Assembly (NCBI GenBank): GCA_029251405.1
Contig: JAQXDK010000042.1
Span: forward strand, 1-64,000
DNA: 64,000 nt
Direction: 5' to 3'
DNA from: Flavobacteriales bacterium
Lineage (GTDB): Bacteria > Bacteroidota > Bacteroidia > Flavobacteriales_D > Parvicellaceae
This document shows, one piece after another, positions 19,604-28,521 of the stretch. The stretch's first letter is position 1; the number at the start of each line of letters is the position of its first letter. The notes under the pieces are model-generated. The model worked only from the letters and a program-made list of their open reading frames with translations, made no database searches and had not been told where the DNA came from. The position numbers and the translations under genes are program-made.

Positions 19604-20695
19604 TTAAATGATGTTCTTCTTTTTAATTTGAAACATTGGACGACAAATTAGTAAGATGATTTCATAAATTGGATGCACCCATAAAAGATCTTTACACATT
19701 AAAACCTTGAAAGGTTTGTATAAGATTATAATCGTAACAATATAATTGGTTAAAAAACAAACAAGAATTTCAATTTTTGAAGGTTGTTTGTAAACGGATA
19801 GAAATAAACAAATATAGAAAGCTAATGAACTTAAATATTGAAGACCTAAAAGAGTTTTATCTCTAAATTTATACTTGAAATTTGTTGTGTGGTGCCTTCT
19901 TTTTTGAAAAAGCCAATGTTTCCAAGTCTTTTTTGCACTAGAAACAGTCAAGCTATTTTTTGTGAATATGATTTCAGTGTTATTTTTTTTTGCGGCTTGA
20001 TTTACAAATAAGTCGTCATCTCCTGAGCCGATATGATAATGTGATTTAAAACCTTCATTTAAATAATAAACATCTTCAGTATATCCCAAATTTCTTCCAA
20101 CTCCCATATAAGGAATGTTAGCTTTAGCAAAGCTTAGATAATTTGTTGCAATGAACGCTGTATCAAATCTTATAATTCTATTTAATAATCCAATATCTTT
20201 CTTATAAATTCCTGCACCTAATACAATCTGTTTTTCATTATTAAACCCCTTACTCATTTCTTTAATCCAAAATTCAGATTTCGGGTAACAATCAGCATCT
20301 GTAAATAGAAATTTTGAATATTTTGCTGCTTTTATCCCAAGGGTAATAGCAAGTTTTTTACCAAAATGATCTGTTTGGTTGTCTGGAATATTAACAATTT
20401 TAAGATTCTCGTATTTCTCTTTTAACTCATCTAGATATTCTTTACTACTGTCCCAAGATCTATCGTTAATTACTACAACTTCAAAATTTTTATATTGTTG
20501 ATTAAGTATTTTTGTAAGGTTTTTTTTTAAATTTTTAATTTCATTTCTTGCACATATTATAACCGAAATATCTATGTTATTGTCATTTTTATTTTCTTTT
20601 AAAAAAAGCAACCTAGAATTAAAATATAGTTTGTAAAGTAATTGTATTGTAAAACTTGCAAAAAATAGCACGTAAATAATATTTAGATCTTTCAT
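19604..20695 (-). CDS. Membrane-anchored family 2 glycosyltransferase
   Basis: This 363-aa protein has an N-terminal membrane segment (about 8-25) and a GT-A domain: ISVIICARNEIKNLKKNL near residue 43, FTDADCYPKSEF near 131 as the DxD site, and SGDDDLFVNQAAKKN near 222. A KKRRHHTTN-like stretch (QKRRHHTTNF) stands where processive enzymes carry Q-x-x-RW. Two or three C-terminal membrane segments follow. It is the first gene of the six-gene operon running to 14862. It may build a surface glycan or lipid-linked sugar; the substrate is unknown. Confidence 0.88.
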   Translation of the reverse strand: MKDLNIIYVLFFASFTIQLLYKLYFNSRLLFLKENKNDNNIDISVIICARNEIKNLKKNLTKILNQQYKNFEVVVINDRSWDSSKEYLDELKEKYENLKIVNIPDNQTDHFGKKLAITLGIKAAKYSKFLFTDADCYPKSEFWIKEMSKGFNNEKQIVLGAGIYKKDIGLLNRIIRFDTAFIATNYLSFAKANIPYMGVGRNLGYTEDVYYLNEGFKSHYHIGSGDDDLFVNQAAKKNNTEIIFTKNSLTVSSAKKTWKHWLFQKRRHHTTNFKYKFRDKTLLGLQYLSSLAFYICLFLSVYKQPSKIEILVCFLTNYIVTIIILYKPFKVLMCKDLLWVHPIYEIILLICRPMFQIKKKNII

Positions 20696-20723
20696 GTTAT
20701 AAATAGAGAATAAAGAGTTAAAT

Positions 20724-20731
20724 CAAAACTA
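20724..20731 (-). promoter_or_regulatory. Candidate -7 element for the GT2/sigma/rsmG operon
   Basis: On the minus strand this reads TAGTTTTG, an exact match to TAnnTTTG. It lies 28 nt before the ATG at 20695. No well-spaced TTG is found upstream, so this is a weak call. It interdigitates with the tgt promoter candidate on the other strand. Confidence 0.35.
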
Positions 20732-20758
20732 TTGCTTAATTAAGATATTCTATCTTTA
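20732..20758 (+). promoter_or_regulatory. Candidate Bacteroidetes-type promoter for tgt
   Basis: TTG at 20732-20734 is followed after 16 nt by TATCTTTA at 20751-20758, one base off TAnnTTTG. It is 26 nt upstream of the tgt ATG. The spacing is 1 nt short of the usual 17-23. Confidence 0.4.
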
Positions 20759-20784
20759 CCAACTACTAGTTTATTCACAGTTTT

Positions 20785-21915
20785 ATGAACTTTACATTAA
20801 AATCAACTGACAAACAGTCCAAAGCTCGCTCAGGACTAATAACTACAGACAAAGAAAAAAAAAAAACTCCAATTTTTATGCCTGTGGGTACTGTTGGGAC
20901 TGTCAAGTCAGTTTCACAGAGCGATTTAGAATCTCAAATAAAAGCACAAATAATTTTAGGAAACACCTATCACCTTTATTTAAGACCAGGAACAAAATTA
21001 TTAGAAGAGGTAGGTGGTCTTCATAAGTTTATTTCGTGGAATAAGCCAATTTTAACAGATTCTGGTGGTTATCAAGTGTATAGCTTGTCGGGTAGAAGGA
21101 AAATTACAGAAGAGGGTGTCAAGTTTAAGTCGCACATTGACGGTTCCAGTCATTTTTTTTCTCCTGAAAATGTTATGAAAATTCAGAAGTCTATAGGTGC
21201 AGATATTATTATGGCATTTGACGAATGTACTCCTTATCCATGTGATTACAGTTATGCAAAATCTTCAATGGAAATGACCCACAGGTGGTTGAAAAGATGT
21301 GTAGATGGTTTTAATGAAGCTCCTAATTTGTATAATTACTCTCAAGCATTATTTCCTATTGTTCAAGGAAGTACCTACTCAGATTTAAGAAAGAAAAGTG
21401 CTGAAGTAGTAGCTTCGTTTGATTTGCCTGGAAATGCAATCGGAGGTCTTTCAGTAGGAGAACCTCATGATTTAATGTACAAACACACTGAAGAAGTTTG
21501 TAATATTTTACCAACATCTAAACCAAGGTATTTAATGGGGGTGGGAACACCGGCGAATTTATTGGAGTGTATTGCTTTAGGTGTAGATATGTTCGATTGC
21601 GTTATGCCTACTAGAAATGCTAGAAATGGTATGTTGTTTACAAGTGAGGGTTTTATAAATATTAAAAATAAAAAATGGGAAAATGATTTCAGTCCCATTG
21701 ATGTTAACGGTGCTTCAGAGATAGATACTAGATATTCTAAATCGTATCTAAGACATTTATTTGCTTCTAAAGAGATGTTAGGCCCTCAGTTAGCAAGCAT
21801 ACATAATCTTACTTTTTATCTGTGGTTGGTGAGTGAAGCGCGAAATAGAATTGAAGATGGATCTTTTACAGACTGGAAAAATAAAATGGTGAAAAAACTC
21901 GTTGTCAGACTTTAG
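20785..21915 (+). CDS. tgt: tRNA-guanine transglycosylase without the zinc-site cysteines
   Basis: Tgt exchanges guanine-34 for a queuosine precursor in GUN-anticodon tRNAs. The 376-aa protein has the general-base motif DSGGYQVYSL (Asp92), IGGLSVGEP near 219 and the nucleophile motif VDMFDCVMPTRNARNG (Asp271). In E. coli-type Tgt the zinc is held by C-x-C-x-x-C and a histidine; here the aligned positions read G309, S311 and D314 in VNGASEIDTRYSKSYLRHL, keeping only the histidine region. The rest of the C-terminal domain is intact, so this looks like natural loss of the metal site rather than decay. A run of twelve A's codes for lysines near residue 25. LptF/G follows after 8 nt. Confidence 0.96.
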   Translation: MNFTLKSTDKQSKARSGLITTDKEKKKTPIFMPVGTVGTVKSVSQSDLESQIKAQIILGNTYHLYLRPGTKLLEEVGGLHKFISWNKPILTDSGGYQVYSLSGRRKITEEGVKFKSHIDGSSHFFSPENVMKIQKSIGADIIMAFDECTPYPCDYSYAKSSMEMTHRWLKRCVDGFNEAPNLYNYSQALFPIVQGSTYSDLRKKSAEVVASFDLPGNAIGGLSVGEPHDLMYKHTEEVCNILPTSKPRYLMGVGTPANLLECIALGVDMFDCVMPTRNARNGMLFTSEGFINIKNKKWENDFSPIDVNGASEIDTRYSKSYLRHLFASKEMLGPQLASIHNLTFYLWLVSEARNRIEDGSFTDWKNKMVKKLVVRL

Positions 21916-21923
21916 TAATAAAA

Positions 21924-23015
21924 ATGAAGAAGTTAGATTGGTTTATTGTTAAAAAATTTTTGGGTACCTACGTATTTATGATTGCTGTTGTTATGAGCAT
22001 ATCCATAATTTTTGATGTTTCTGAAAAGTTGAAAAACTTTATGGATCCTGAAAACGATTTAACTTTTTATAAAATCATTACGGAATATTATCCTTATTTC
22101 TTTATTCATTATGCCAACTTATTTTCTTCCTTAATTATCTTTTTATCTGTTCTATGGTTTACAAGTTTTATGGCACAAAGATTAGAAATTGTTGCAATTC
22201 TAAGTAGCGGCGTAAGTTTTTGGAGATTTTCAAGGCCTTACATTATTGCTTCTACTTTTTTATTATTGATCTCAGTGTTAATGAATCATTATGTAGCTCC
22301 TTTTGCCAATAAAAATAGATTGTCTTTTGAAAACAAATTTACTCGGTACAATGTTAATTTTAAAGACGTTCATTTAGAGATAAATCGAGGGACTATTGTG
22401 AGCTACAGACAATTTTTAGGCAATACTACAACTGTTAGAAGGCTTTGGGTCGAAGATTGGAAAGAAAATGAAAATGGACAGTGGGAACTCAAGAGAGATA
22501 TGCAAGTTGAAAGAGCATATGGAGATAGTTTGCTAAATAATTGGAAGTTAAAAAATGTATTTATTAGAAAAATAGGACCTATAAATGATGTTATAATAAC
22601 TAAAAAAATTATTGATACAGTGCTGCCTTTTAATATAACGGACTTAGGTCAAAGAGCAGAAATAACCTTTGCAATGACCACACCAGAACTTATTGAGTAC
22701 CAGAAAAAAGAAGAAGCTAAAGGCAGTTCAACTGCACACATAGAAATAAGTAATCATGAGCGTACTGCTTATCCCTTTGCTGCTTATATTTTAACTGTAA
22801 TTGGAATCTCTGTTGCTTCAAGAAAATCTAGAGAAGGGGTAGGTAAAAATTTAGTTATAGGTCTTTGTTGCGGTCTAGTATATGTTTTTTTTATGAAGAT
22901 GACTACTGTAGCTGCAATAAATGTTGGTTGGAACACCTTGTTAGCCGTTTGGTTTCCAAATATTTTGTTTTCAATTGTAGCAGTTTATCTTTTTTATAAA
23001 AGATTACAATCTTGA
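21924..23015 (+). CDS. LptF/LptG-family permease (YjgP/YjgQ)
   Basis: This is an inner-membrane permease subunit of the LPS export complex LptB2FGC, which extracts lipopolysaccharide and passes it to LptC/LptA. The 363-aa protein has three N-terminal membrane segments (IVKKFLGTYVFMIAVVMSIS onward), a periplasmic beta-jellyroll (about 125-275) and three C-terminal membrane segments. The motifs SLIIFLSVLWFTSFMAQRLEI and EIVAILSSGVSFWRF are typical of the family. It is tightly linked to tgt (8 nt apart) and ends 4 nt from the convergent 222-aa gene. Choice between LptF and LptG is not made. Confidence 0.92.
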   Translation: MKKLDWFIVKKFLGTYVFMIAVVMSISIIFDVSEKLKNFMDPENDLTFYKIITEYYPYFFIHYANLFSSLIIFLSVLWFTSFMAQRLEIVAILSSGVSFWRFSRPYIIASTFLLLISVLMNHYVAPFANKNRLSFENKFTRYNVNFKDVHLEINRGTIVSYRQFLGNTTTVRRLWVEDWKENENGQWELKRDMQVERAYGDSLLNNWKLKNVFIRKIGPINDVIITKKIIDTVLPFNITDLGQRAEITFAMTTPELIEYQKKEEAKGSSTAHIEISNHERTAYPFAAYILTVIGISVASRKSREGVGKNLVIGLCCGLVYVFFMKMTTVAAINVGWNTLLAVWFPNILFSIVAVYLFYKRLQS

Positions 23016-23019
23016 TTTT

Positions 23020-23688
23020 TTACAGTTGGTTAAAATCTTTAAACCTTAATTTTTTATTTCCTGTTTCTAATAGTATATGATAGGTATTATTTGAAATCTT
23101 AATTGTTCCAGAATATTGTGGATTTAATTTTCTAAATGGCAGTGAAGCATTCCAATCAACCTTAAAGGATTCTAAATTTTTTAGGAAATCCTCTTTATTT
23201 AATGGACTATTTGTTAGTTTAACTTGAAAGTCTTTAGCAAATTTTTTCTCCATTTTATTAAAGCGATTTGTCAAATTAACTTGGTCTATGTAGATGATGC
23301 TGTCTAACGAAAAAGAATCATTTTTTAAATTAAAGTTGATCTTGTTTAGAGAAAGAACTCTGCAAAGGCTGTCTTCAAATGAGATACCAAAACAGGCATA
23401 ATCTTCTTCATATTCTATTACATATTTTTTAAGAGATGAATCTGTTTTACTTCTAGAGAAATTAACATCTCCATTTATAATAATATTAAAAATATTTTTT
23501 GAAATGTCTTTTTGAAAAGTCTGCTTATTTTTATCTGGATATATTCTAAGCGGATTTTCAAGTAAAAATTGCTTTATTTTATTTTCAGGTAACCAGTTCC
23601 AACTTCTGTCCTTGAAAATACTGTAAACTAAAAACAGACCTAAACTAAAACCGATAAGGTAAAATTTAAGTCTGTTTGAGAATTTCAT
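23020..23688 (-). CDS. Uncharacterised membrane-anchored protein
   Basis: This 222-aa protein is not recognised. It has one N-terminal membrane anchor (residues 8-24, YLIGFSLGLFLVYSIF), a tryptophan-containing juxtamembrane motif (RSWNWLPENKIKQFLLENPLRI), and a soluble remainder of alternating charged and hydrophobic strands with two cysteines near 100-112. It lies between the LptF/G gene (convergent, 4-nt gap) and ahcY (24 nt upstream, same strand). I think similar proteins occur next to ahcY in other Flavobacteriales, but that is from memory. No function is assigned. Confidence 0.75.
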   Translation of the reverse strand: MKFSNRLKFYLIGFSLGLFLVYSIFKDRSWNWLPENKIKQFLLENPLRIYPDKNKQTFQKDISKNIFNIIINGDVNFSRSKTDSSLKKYVIEYEEDYACFGISFEDSLCRVLSLNKINFNLKNDSFSLDSIIYIDQVNLTNRFNKMEKKFAKDFQVKLTNSPLNKEDFLKNLESFKVDWNASLPFRKLNPQYSGTIKISNNTYHILLETGNKKLRFKDFNQL

Positions 23689-23712
23689 TGTATTCCAACG
23701 TTAAGTTGGTTT

Positions 23713-25017
23713 TTAGTATCTGTAATATTCTGGTTTGAAAGGTCCTTCTACCTTTACACCAATATAATCTGCCTGATCGCTACTTAAAGATTCAAGTTCA
23801 ACACCGATTTTAGACAAGTGAAGAAGTGCCACCTTTTCATCCAGATGTTTAGGTAGCATGTAGACTTCATTTTTATAATTCTCACTATTGTTCCAAAGTT
23901 CTAATTGAGCTAAAGTCTGGTTGGTAAAGGAGTTACTCATTACAAATGAAGGATGTCCAGTTGCACAACCTAAATTAACTAATCTACCCTCCGCTAAAAG
24001 AATAATATCTTTTCCATTGATAGTGTACATATCTACTTGTGGTTTGATAGTTGTTTTAGTATCTCCGTGATTAGAGTCTAGCCAAGCCACGTCAATTTCA
24101 TTATCAAAATGACCAATATTGCATACGATCGTTTTATCCTTCATCAATTCAAAATGTTTACCCTTGATGATGTCTTTATTTCCAGTTGCAGTCACAACAA
24201 TATCTGCTTCTTCAACAGCATTTTCCATTTTTTTAACTTCAAAACCATCCATAGCAGCTTGAAGTGCACAAATTGGATCTATTTCTGTAACAATGACTCT
24301 GGCACCAGCACCTTGAAGAGATGCAGCCGAACCTTTTCCAACATCACCGTAACCAGCAACGACTGCTACTTTTCCAGCCATCATTACGTCTGTCGATCTT
24401 CTAATGGCATCAACTAGTGATTCTTTACAACCGTATTTATTATCGAATTTTGATTTGGTCACAGAATCATTAATGTTTATTGCAGGCATTGGAAGTGTTC
24501 CATTTTTCATTCTTTCATACAGTCTATGTACTCCAGTGGTTGTTTCTTCAGAAAGTCCTTTTATATCTTTAATTAATTCTGGATAGTTATCTAAAACCAT
24601 ATTTGTTAAATCGCCTCCATCATCTAAAATCATGTTCAAAGGCTTATTCCCTTCGAAAGCAAACAATGTTTGTTCAATACACCAATCAAATTCTTGGTCA
24701 TTCATTCCTTTCCAGGCGTACACTGGAATTCCTTCGTTAGCAATTGCTGCTGCTGCATGATCCTGAGTTGAGAAAATATTACAAGAAGACCAACTAACTT
24801 CAGCTCCTAAATCTTTAAGGGTTTCTATTAGTACAGCTGTCTGAATAGTCATGTGAAGACATCCAGCAATTCTAGCTCCTTTTAAAGGGTTTTTACCTTT
24901 GTATTCTTCTCTTAAGCTCATAAGTCCAGGCATTTCTGCTTCTGCAAGTCTTATTTCTTTTCTTCCCCAGTCGGAAAGGCTAATGTCTTTTACTTTATAA
25001 GGGACAGTTTTTTCCAT
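23713..25017 (-). CDS. ahcY: Adenosylhomocysteinase
   Basis: AhcY splits S-adenosylhomocysteine into adenosine and homocysteine and so recycles the product of all SAM-dependent methylations. The 434-aa protein has the NAD-binding motif [11 protein letters not shown] (residues 221-231), the substrate segment [15 protein letters not shown] near 78-92, the signature GHFDNEIDV and the C-terminal [13 protein letters not shown] tail that closes the neighbouring cofactor site. The length is normal for the bacterial enzyme. It has its own candidate promoter upstream and is probably followed in the same transcript by the 222-aa membrane protein. Confidence 0.97.
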   Translation of the reverse strand: MEKTVPYKVKDISLSDWGRKEIRLAEAEMPGLMSLREEYKGKNPLKGARIAGCLHMTIQTAVLIETLKDLGAEVSWSSCNIFSTQDHAAAAIANEGIPVYAWKGMNDQEFDWCIEQTLFAFEGNKPLNMILDDGGDLTNMVLDNYPELIKDIKGLSEETTTGVHRLYERMKNGTLPMPAININDSVTKSKFDNKYGCKESLVDAIRRSTDVMMAGKVAVVAGYGDVGKGSAASLQGAGARVIVTEIDPICALQAAMDGFEVKKMENAVEEADIVVTATGNKDIIKGKHFELMKDKTIVCNIGHFDNEIDVAWLDSNHGDTKTTIKPQVDMYTINGKDIILLAEGRLVNLGCATGHPSFVMSNSFTNQTLAQLELWNNSENYKNEVYMLPKHLDEKVALLHLSKIGVELESLSSDQADYIGVKVEGPFKPEYYRY

Positions 25018-25034
25018 TTAAATTAATTTTTCGG

Positions 25035-25042
25035 CAAATGTA
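25035..25042 (-). promoter_or_regulatory. Candidate -7 element of ahcY
   Basis: On the minus strand this is TACATTTG, an exact match to TAnnTTTG, located 17 nt before the ahcY ATG. The expected TTG 17-23 nt upstream is not present, so only the -7 element is supported. Confidence 0.5.
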
Positions 25043-25101
25043 ACTTTATTGCCTAAATTAAAAAAGTGTGTGGATAGATATATTATTTTGTTTAAATTTT
25101 T

Positions 25102-26769
25102 CTAGAAAAAACTGGTAAATCCTAAATGTATCTTTCCGGTTCTTAATAGGAATTTATCTTCCATTTTCCTTCCCAATCCATAAATAATGGTTAGAACCCC
25201 ATTATTCATTGCTATATTGGATCCAAATCCGATGCTGTTGTAAAGTTGTTCTTCTGCTAATAATGCGGTTTTTGATTCGGTTAATGCAAAATCTGAAAAG
25301 AGGAAAATATTAGAGTTTTCATCAAATAAATATCTTAATTCTATATTGGACAATAAGAAAGAACTTGTGTAAATAGTCTCTTCGTCAAAACCTCTTATTG
25401 TTTTATAGCCACCAATTCTTGCAAATTCGTTTTCAAATAGTATTTCATTCTGAATGGTAGCTGCAGTAACTCCAAGTTTAATGGTGGCTTTCTTTTTTAA
25501 TCTAGTGTAAGACACGAGTTTTAAATTCGCACTGAAATTTGGTGTTCTGTAACTGTTATTATTGATGGAATCAGTATTAAAACTTTCTTTCCAGCCGTAA
25601 GATAAATCACTAATAACTGAGAGCCCTTTTGATGGATTATTTATTCTATCTAACTGATTAAATTTAAATGTAAATCCAAAACTATTTGTAGAAGTAGAAC
25701 TGTATTCAATTCCCGATAGGTTAGTCGAATTATTTAATGTTAGTAATATTCCAGCTAAAAAATTATTTTTTACTTTATAATTTAATTCAAATCCTCCTTT
25801 CAAATTGAAGAAAGAAGTATCTTTTTTAATCATATCAACACCTCCAATTAATCCAAATTCCGAGTTGAGTATATACGGTAGATTAATCTCTGTGATCAAA
25901 TTCTGTGAAGCGTTAAACATCCGTCGCCAATTAATATTAACTGTTTCTCCAAATTTTAATGAATTTAGGAGATTTAATGCAACGTTTCCAGTGAATTGGA
26001 TATTCCCTTCATTGTCGGGTTGTACACCAATTAAGCCGTTTAAGCTGTTTTTTGAAACAGGTTCTGCGTATATATATATATGGGCTAAGTCATTGATAAA
26101 TTCATATGCAGCAGGTTTTAATTCTTTTACATAGCCAGTATTTTTTAAATTTTTACTTACGTCGTTTATTTGGTTCAAATTAAATCGATTTCCGATTTTT
26201 AAGTTGGATGCTTTATATATGAGATTCCATTCCTTTTTTGAAAGTTCGGGGGTAATTAATGTGTCTATTTTTACTAGTGGTCCGCTTTTTAATTGACATT
26301 TTATTTGAAAATTATTTTGATCAATAGCCGTATTTTCAAAATTTATTTCTGCAAATGGAAATCCATTATTATTCATTAAGCTAACCCAATTATTTATTTT
26401 AGTTTTAAAACTAATCGGGTTAAAATATTTATTTTTTGTTTCAAAATATTGTCTCAATTTCAGATCTATATCTTTAGGATATGTAATTGATATTTCGTTG
26501 CTGTAAATTATTTTACCTTTACTTAGAAATACCTCCATTTTAGAATTAAAAACTCTTGTGGAATCGATAAATGCTGTGAAATAGCCGTCTTTAAGGTATG
26601 ATATTAATATTTCGTTTTTAATTTGTGTCGGAGTTTTATCCTTAGACAAATACTGTTTTAAAAGAACATTTTCATTGTAGACGGCAACATTTTTAATTTC
26701 TTGTCCAAAAATTAAAATATTGAAACAACAGAAAACAAATATTAATATTTTACGATAGAAAATTACCAA
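25102..26769 (-). CDS. BamA/TamA-family outer membrane protein
   Basis: This 555-aa protein has a signal peptide (residues 1-22, ending in IFGQ), then a short region with POTRA-like beta-alpha-beta folds (about 24-235), then a 16-strand-type Omp85 barrel. The L6 loop signature appears as KTIRGFDEE (456-464), matching the (V/I)RG(F/Y) motif. The chain ends in Phe-Phe, as expected for a barrel recognised by the Bam complex. It is shorter than BamA itself and fits a TamA-like or surface-antigen paralogue. Its start overlaps the end of ung by 7 nt. A (TA)6-7 run at 26069-26081 lies in the coding region. Confidence 0.85.
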   Translation of the reverse strand: MVIFYRKILIFVFCCFNILIFGQEIKNVAVYNENVLLKQYLSKDKTPTQIKNEILISYLKDGYFTAFIDSTRVFNSKMEVFLSKGKIIYSNEISITYPKDIDLKLRQYFETKNKYFNPISFKTKINNWVSLMNNNGFPFAEINFENTAIDQNNFQIKCQLKSGPLVKIDTLITPELSKKEWNLIYKASNLKIGNRFNLNQINDVSKNLKNTGYVKELKPAAYEFINDLAHIYIYAEPVSKNSLNGLIGVQPDNEGNIQFTGNVALNLLNSLKFGETVNINWRRMFNASQNLITEINLPYILNSEFGLIGGVDMIKKDTSFFNLKGGFELNYKVKNNFLAGILLTLNNSTNLSGIEYSSTSTNSFGFTFKFNQLDRINNPSKGLSVISDLSYGWKESFNTDSINNNSYRTPNFSANLKLVSYTRLKKKATIKLGVTAATIQNEILFENEFARIGGYKTIRGFDEETIYTSSFLLSNIELRYLFDENSNIFLFSDFALTESKTALLAEEQLYNSIGFGSNIAMNNGVLTIIYGLGRKMEDKFLLRTGKIHLGFTSFF

Positions 26770-27443
26770 ATAATTTTTTTAATTCCGTTATTTTCTAGGT
26801 ACTTATTAGCTTTAGAAAAATGCTTGCACCCCTTAAAACCTCTGTAAACTGATAAAGGTGAAGGATGTGACGTGCTTAGTACTAAATGTTTGTCAATGTT
26901 TAAAAGTTTCTTTTTTTGTTTTGCATTATTTCCCCAAAGAAAAAAAACAATATTTTTTTTTTGATTTGAAATTTGCAATAATATTTCGTCAGTAAATTTA
27001 TTCCATCCAATATGTGAATGAGAGTTTGGATTATTTCTTTCGACAGTTAAACTGGTGTTTAAAAGTAGAACTCCTTGTTGAGCCCAAAATTCTAAATTTT
27101 TTTCAGTTTGAGGAAGCTCATTAGTATCTGAATAAATTTCAGAAAGTATATTTTTTAAGGATGGTGGAGTTTGAATCGTTCTATTCACAGCAAAGCAAAG
27201 TCCATTAGCCTGTTTTTCTCCGTGGTATGGATCTTGTCCTAAAATTACCATTTTTAGTCTTGTAAAACTTATTTTATTAAATGCGTTAAAAATATTTTCT
27301 GGAGCTGGTAATAGAATATTTTTTTTGAAGCTTTTGTTTACTTCAATTAGCAACTGATCAAAGTAGTTTTTATTGAATTCTTTTTCCAGAATATTTCTCC
27401 AATCTTCGGACACATTATTAATTAATAATTTCTTATTTATCAT
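26763..27443 (-). CDS. ung: Uracil-DNA glycosylase (family 1)
   Basis: Ung removes uracil from DNA as the first step of base-excision repair. The 226-aa protein carries the catalytic water-activating motif VILGQDPYHGEKQANG (Asp71) and the DNA-intercalation motif STSHPSPLSVYRGFKGCKHF near 187-206. It also has LLNTSLTVERNNPNSH and FFLWGNNAKQKK. All family 1 motifs are intact and the length is normal. It overlaps the downstream BamA/TamA-like gene by 7 nt. Confidence 0.97.
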   Translation of the reverse strand: MINKKLLINNVSEDWRNILEKEFNKNYFDQLLIEVNKSFKKNILLPAPENIFNAFNKISFTRLKMVILGQDPYHGEKQANGLCFAVNRTIQTPPSLKNILSEIYSDTNELPQTEKNLEFWAQQGVLLLNTSLTVERNNPNSHSHIGWNKFTDEILLQISNQKKNIVFFLWGNNAKQKKKLLNIDKHLVLSTSHPSPLSVYRGFKGCKHFSKANKYLENNGIKKIIW

Positions 27444-27472
27444 TATTTATCCAAATAAACGTTTCTAATTTA

Positions 27473-27501
27473 TTGTTGTTATACTAATTTTAATATTTTT
27501 G
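27473..27501 (+). promoter_or_regulatory. Bacteroidetes-type promoter for the 58-aa lipoprotein gene
   Basis: TTG at 27473-27475, an 18-nt spacer and TATTTTTG at 27494-27501 form an exact match to TTG-N17..23-TAnnTTTG. The start codon at 27524 is 22 nt further on. Confidence 0.65.
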
Positions 27502-27523
27502 TTCAAAGTAAACATTTATAACA

Positions 27524-27700
27524 ATGAAAAAATTATTTACAATTATATTTACAGTATTAACAATTACTTGCCTAAATTCATGTTTTCTTTTCAAACCCGT
27601 CCAAAAAACTTGTCCTGCCTACAGTCAATATTTAAAAGCAAATCCTGATAATTCATCTGAAATTTCTGTACTCAGTAAAGAATCTGTCACTAAGTCTTAA
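27524..27700 (+). CDS. Small putative lipoprotein, 58 aa
   Basis: This short gene codes for 58 residues: a basic start (MKKLF), a hydrophobic segment to about residue 18, and a lipobox-like CLNSC with Cys19 as the possible lipidated residue. A 39-residue tail with the motif KTCPAYSQY follows. It has a well-formed promoter upstream and ends in TAA 62 nt before the next gene. The function is unknown. The signal-like start, promoter and plausible amino-acid composition support a real gene. Confidence 0.62.
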   Translation: MKKLFTIIFTVLTITCLNSCFLFKPVQKTCPAYSQYLKANPDNSSEISVLSKESVTKS

Positions 27701-27762
27701 TTAAAGTTAAACTTTCCTTTAAACAGTTTTTCTTGTATCACAAATTAGTTATTTTTGTTACA

Positions 27763-28521
27763 ATGATGAAACTGAGATTAATCTTATTATATTTTATTTT
27801 TTTTCATTTATTCTTAATTACTATTTGTCATAGCCAAGTTCCACAGGAAGACAAAATGATGGTTAGAATTGTTAAAGAAACTTGGATAGGTGCTGTTTTG
27901 CAATCCAACGGTCTTGGCTTGAATTACAGTACTTCTAAATTTATTACTTATAAGAAGAAAAAGTTACTCAATATAGATTTAATCAATATTAGCCATGACA
28001 AAGAATACAAGATTTTTGGTTCTTTTGATGAGAGTGCTAAAAAATTTATTTACGGAAAATTAAATTCGCTATTTGCCTTAAGAGTTGGTTGGGGCCAAAG
28101 AAAAATAATTTTTGAAAAACTTAGGGACAATGGATTACAATTGTCGATGAATTACTCTTTAGGTCCTTCAATAGGTTTTTTAAAACCAGTTTATTTAGAG
28201 GTTTTTAAATACAACAATACTGGTCAAGTTATTGGTATTTCCCTTGAACGCTACGATCCAGAACTTCACAACTTTTACAATATTTACGGAAGAGGTCCTT
28301 GGTCTGCTGGAATTATGTCTACAAAATTAAACCCAGGAGGGTTCTTAAAATTTGGTTTAGAATTTGAATTTGCAAATACTAGAGAAATTATAAATGCACT
28401 TGAAGTTGGTTTGTCCGTAGACGCTTTTATGAATCCGATTTCAATTATGATAAATAATAGTGACCGAAGGTTTTATCCTTCTATTTACTTAAGTTGTTCT
28501 ATTGGAAATAAATTTTATTAA
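27763..28521 (+). CDS. Exported protein of unknown function, probable outer-membrane beta-barrel
   Basis: From the ATG at 27763 the protein is 252 aa. The ten codons before it, opened by a TTG, are rejected because they add nothing to the signal peptide. The signal peptide is clear ([23 protein letters not shown]). The mature part is rich in alternating strands with aromatic residues ([34 protein letters not shown]), which suggests a small outer-membrane barrel. The conserved-looking [13 protein letters not shown] segment is not one I can assign. It overlaps the lipA start (TAATG), so the two are coupled. Confidence 0.75.
   Translation: MMKLRLILLYFIFFHLFLITICHSQVPQEDKMMVRIVKETWIGAVLQSNGLGLNYSTSKFITYKKKKLLNIDLINISHDKEYKIFGSFDESAKKFIYGKLNSLFALRVGWGQRKIIFEKLRDNGLQLSMNYSLGPSIGFLKPVYLEVFKYNNTGQVIGISLERYDPELHNFYNIYGRGPWSAGIMSTKLNPGGFLKFGLEFEFANTREIINALEVGLSVDAFMNPISIMINNSDRRFYPSIYLSCSIGNKFY

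Noticed and set aside
23695-23709. Short inverted repeat CCAACGTTAAGTTGG before the 222-aa gene
   Set aside because: The stem is only 5 bp and its T run is on the wrong strand for the ahcY transcript.
24109-24586. Plus-strand frames opposite ahcY
   Set aside because: Low-complexity shadows of a highly conserved gene.
26069-26081. TA dinucleotide run in the BamA/TamA-like gene as a phase-variation switch
   Set aside because: Only about six repeats, coding for a plausible IYIY strand with the frame intact; relatives would be needed to call it variable.
27750-27757. TATTTTTG just before the gene at 27763
   Set aside because: It leaves only 5 nt to the ATG and has no TTG at 17-23 nt; co-transcription with the small lipoprotein gene is likelier.
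27733-27762. TTG start extending the gene upstream of lipA
   Set aside because: The extra residues precede a complete signal peptide that starts at ATG 27763.
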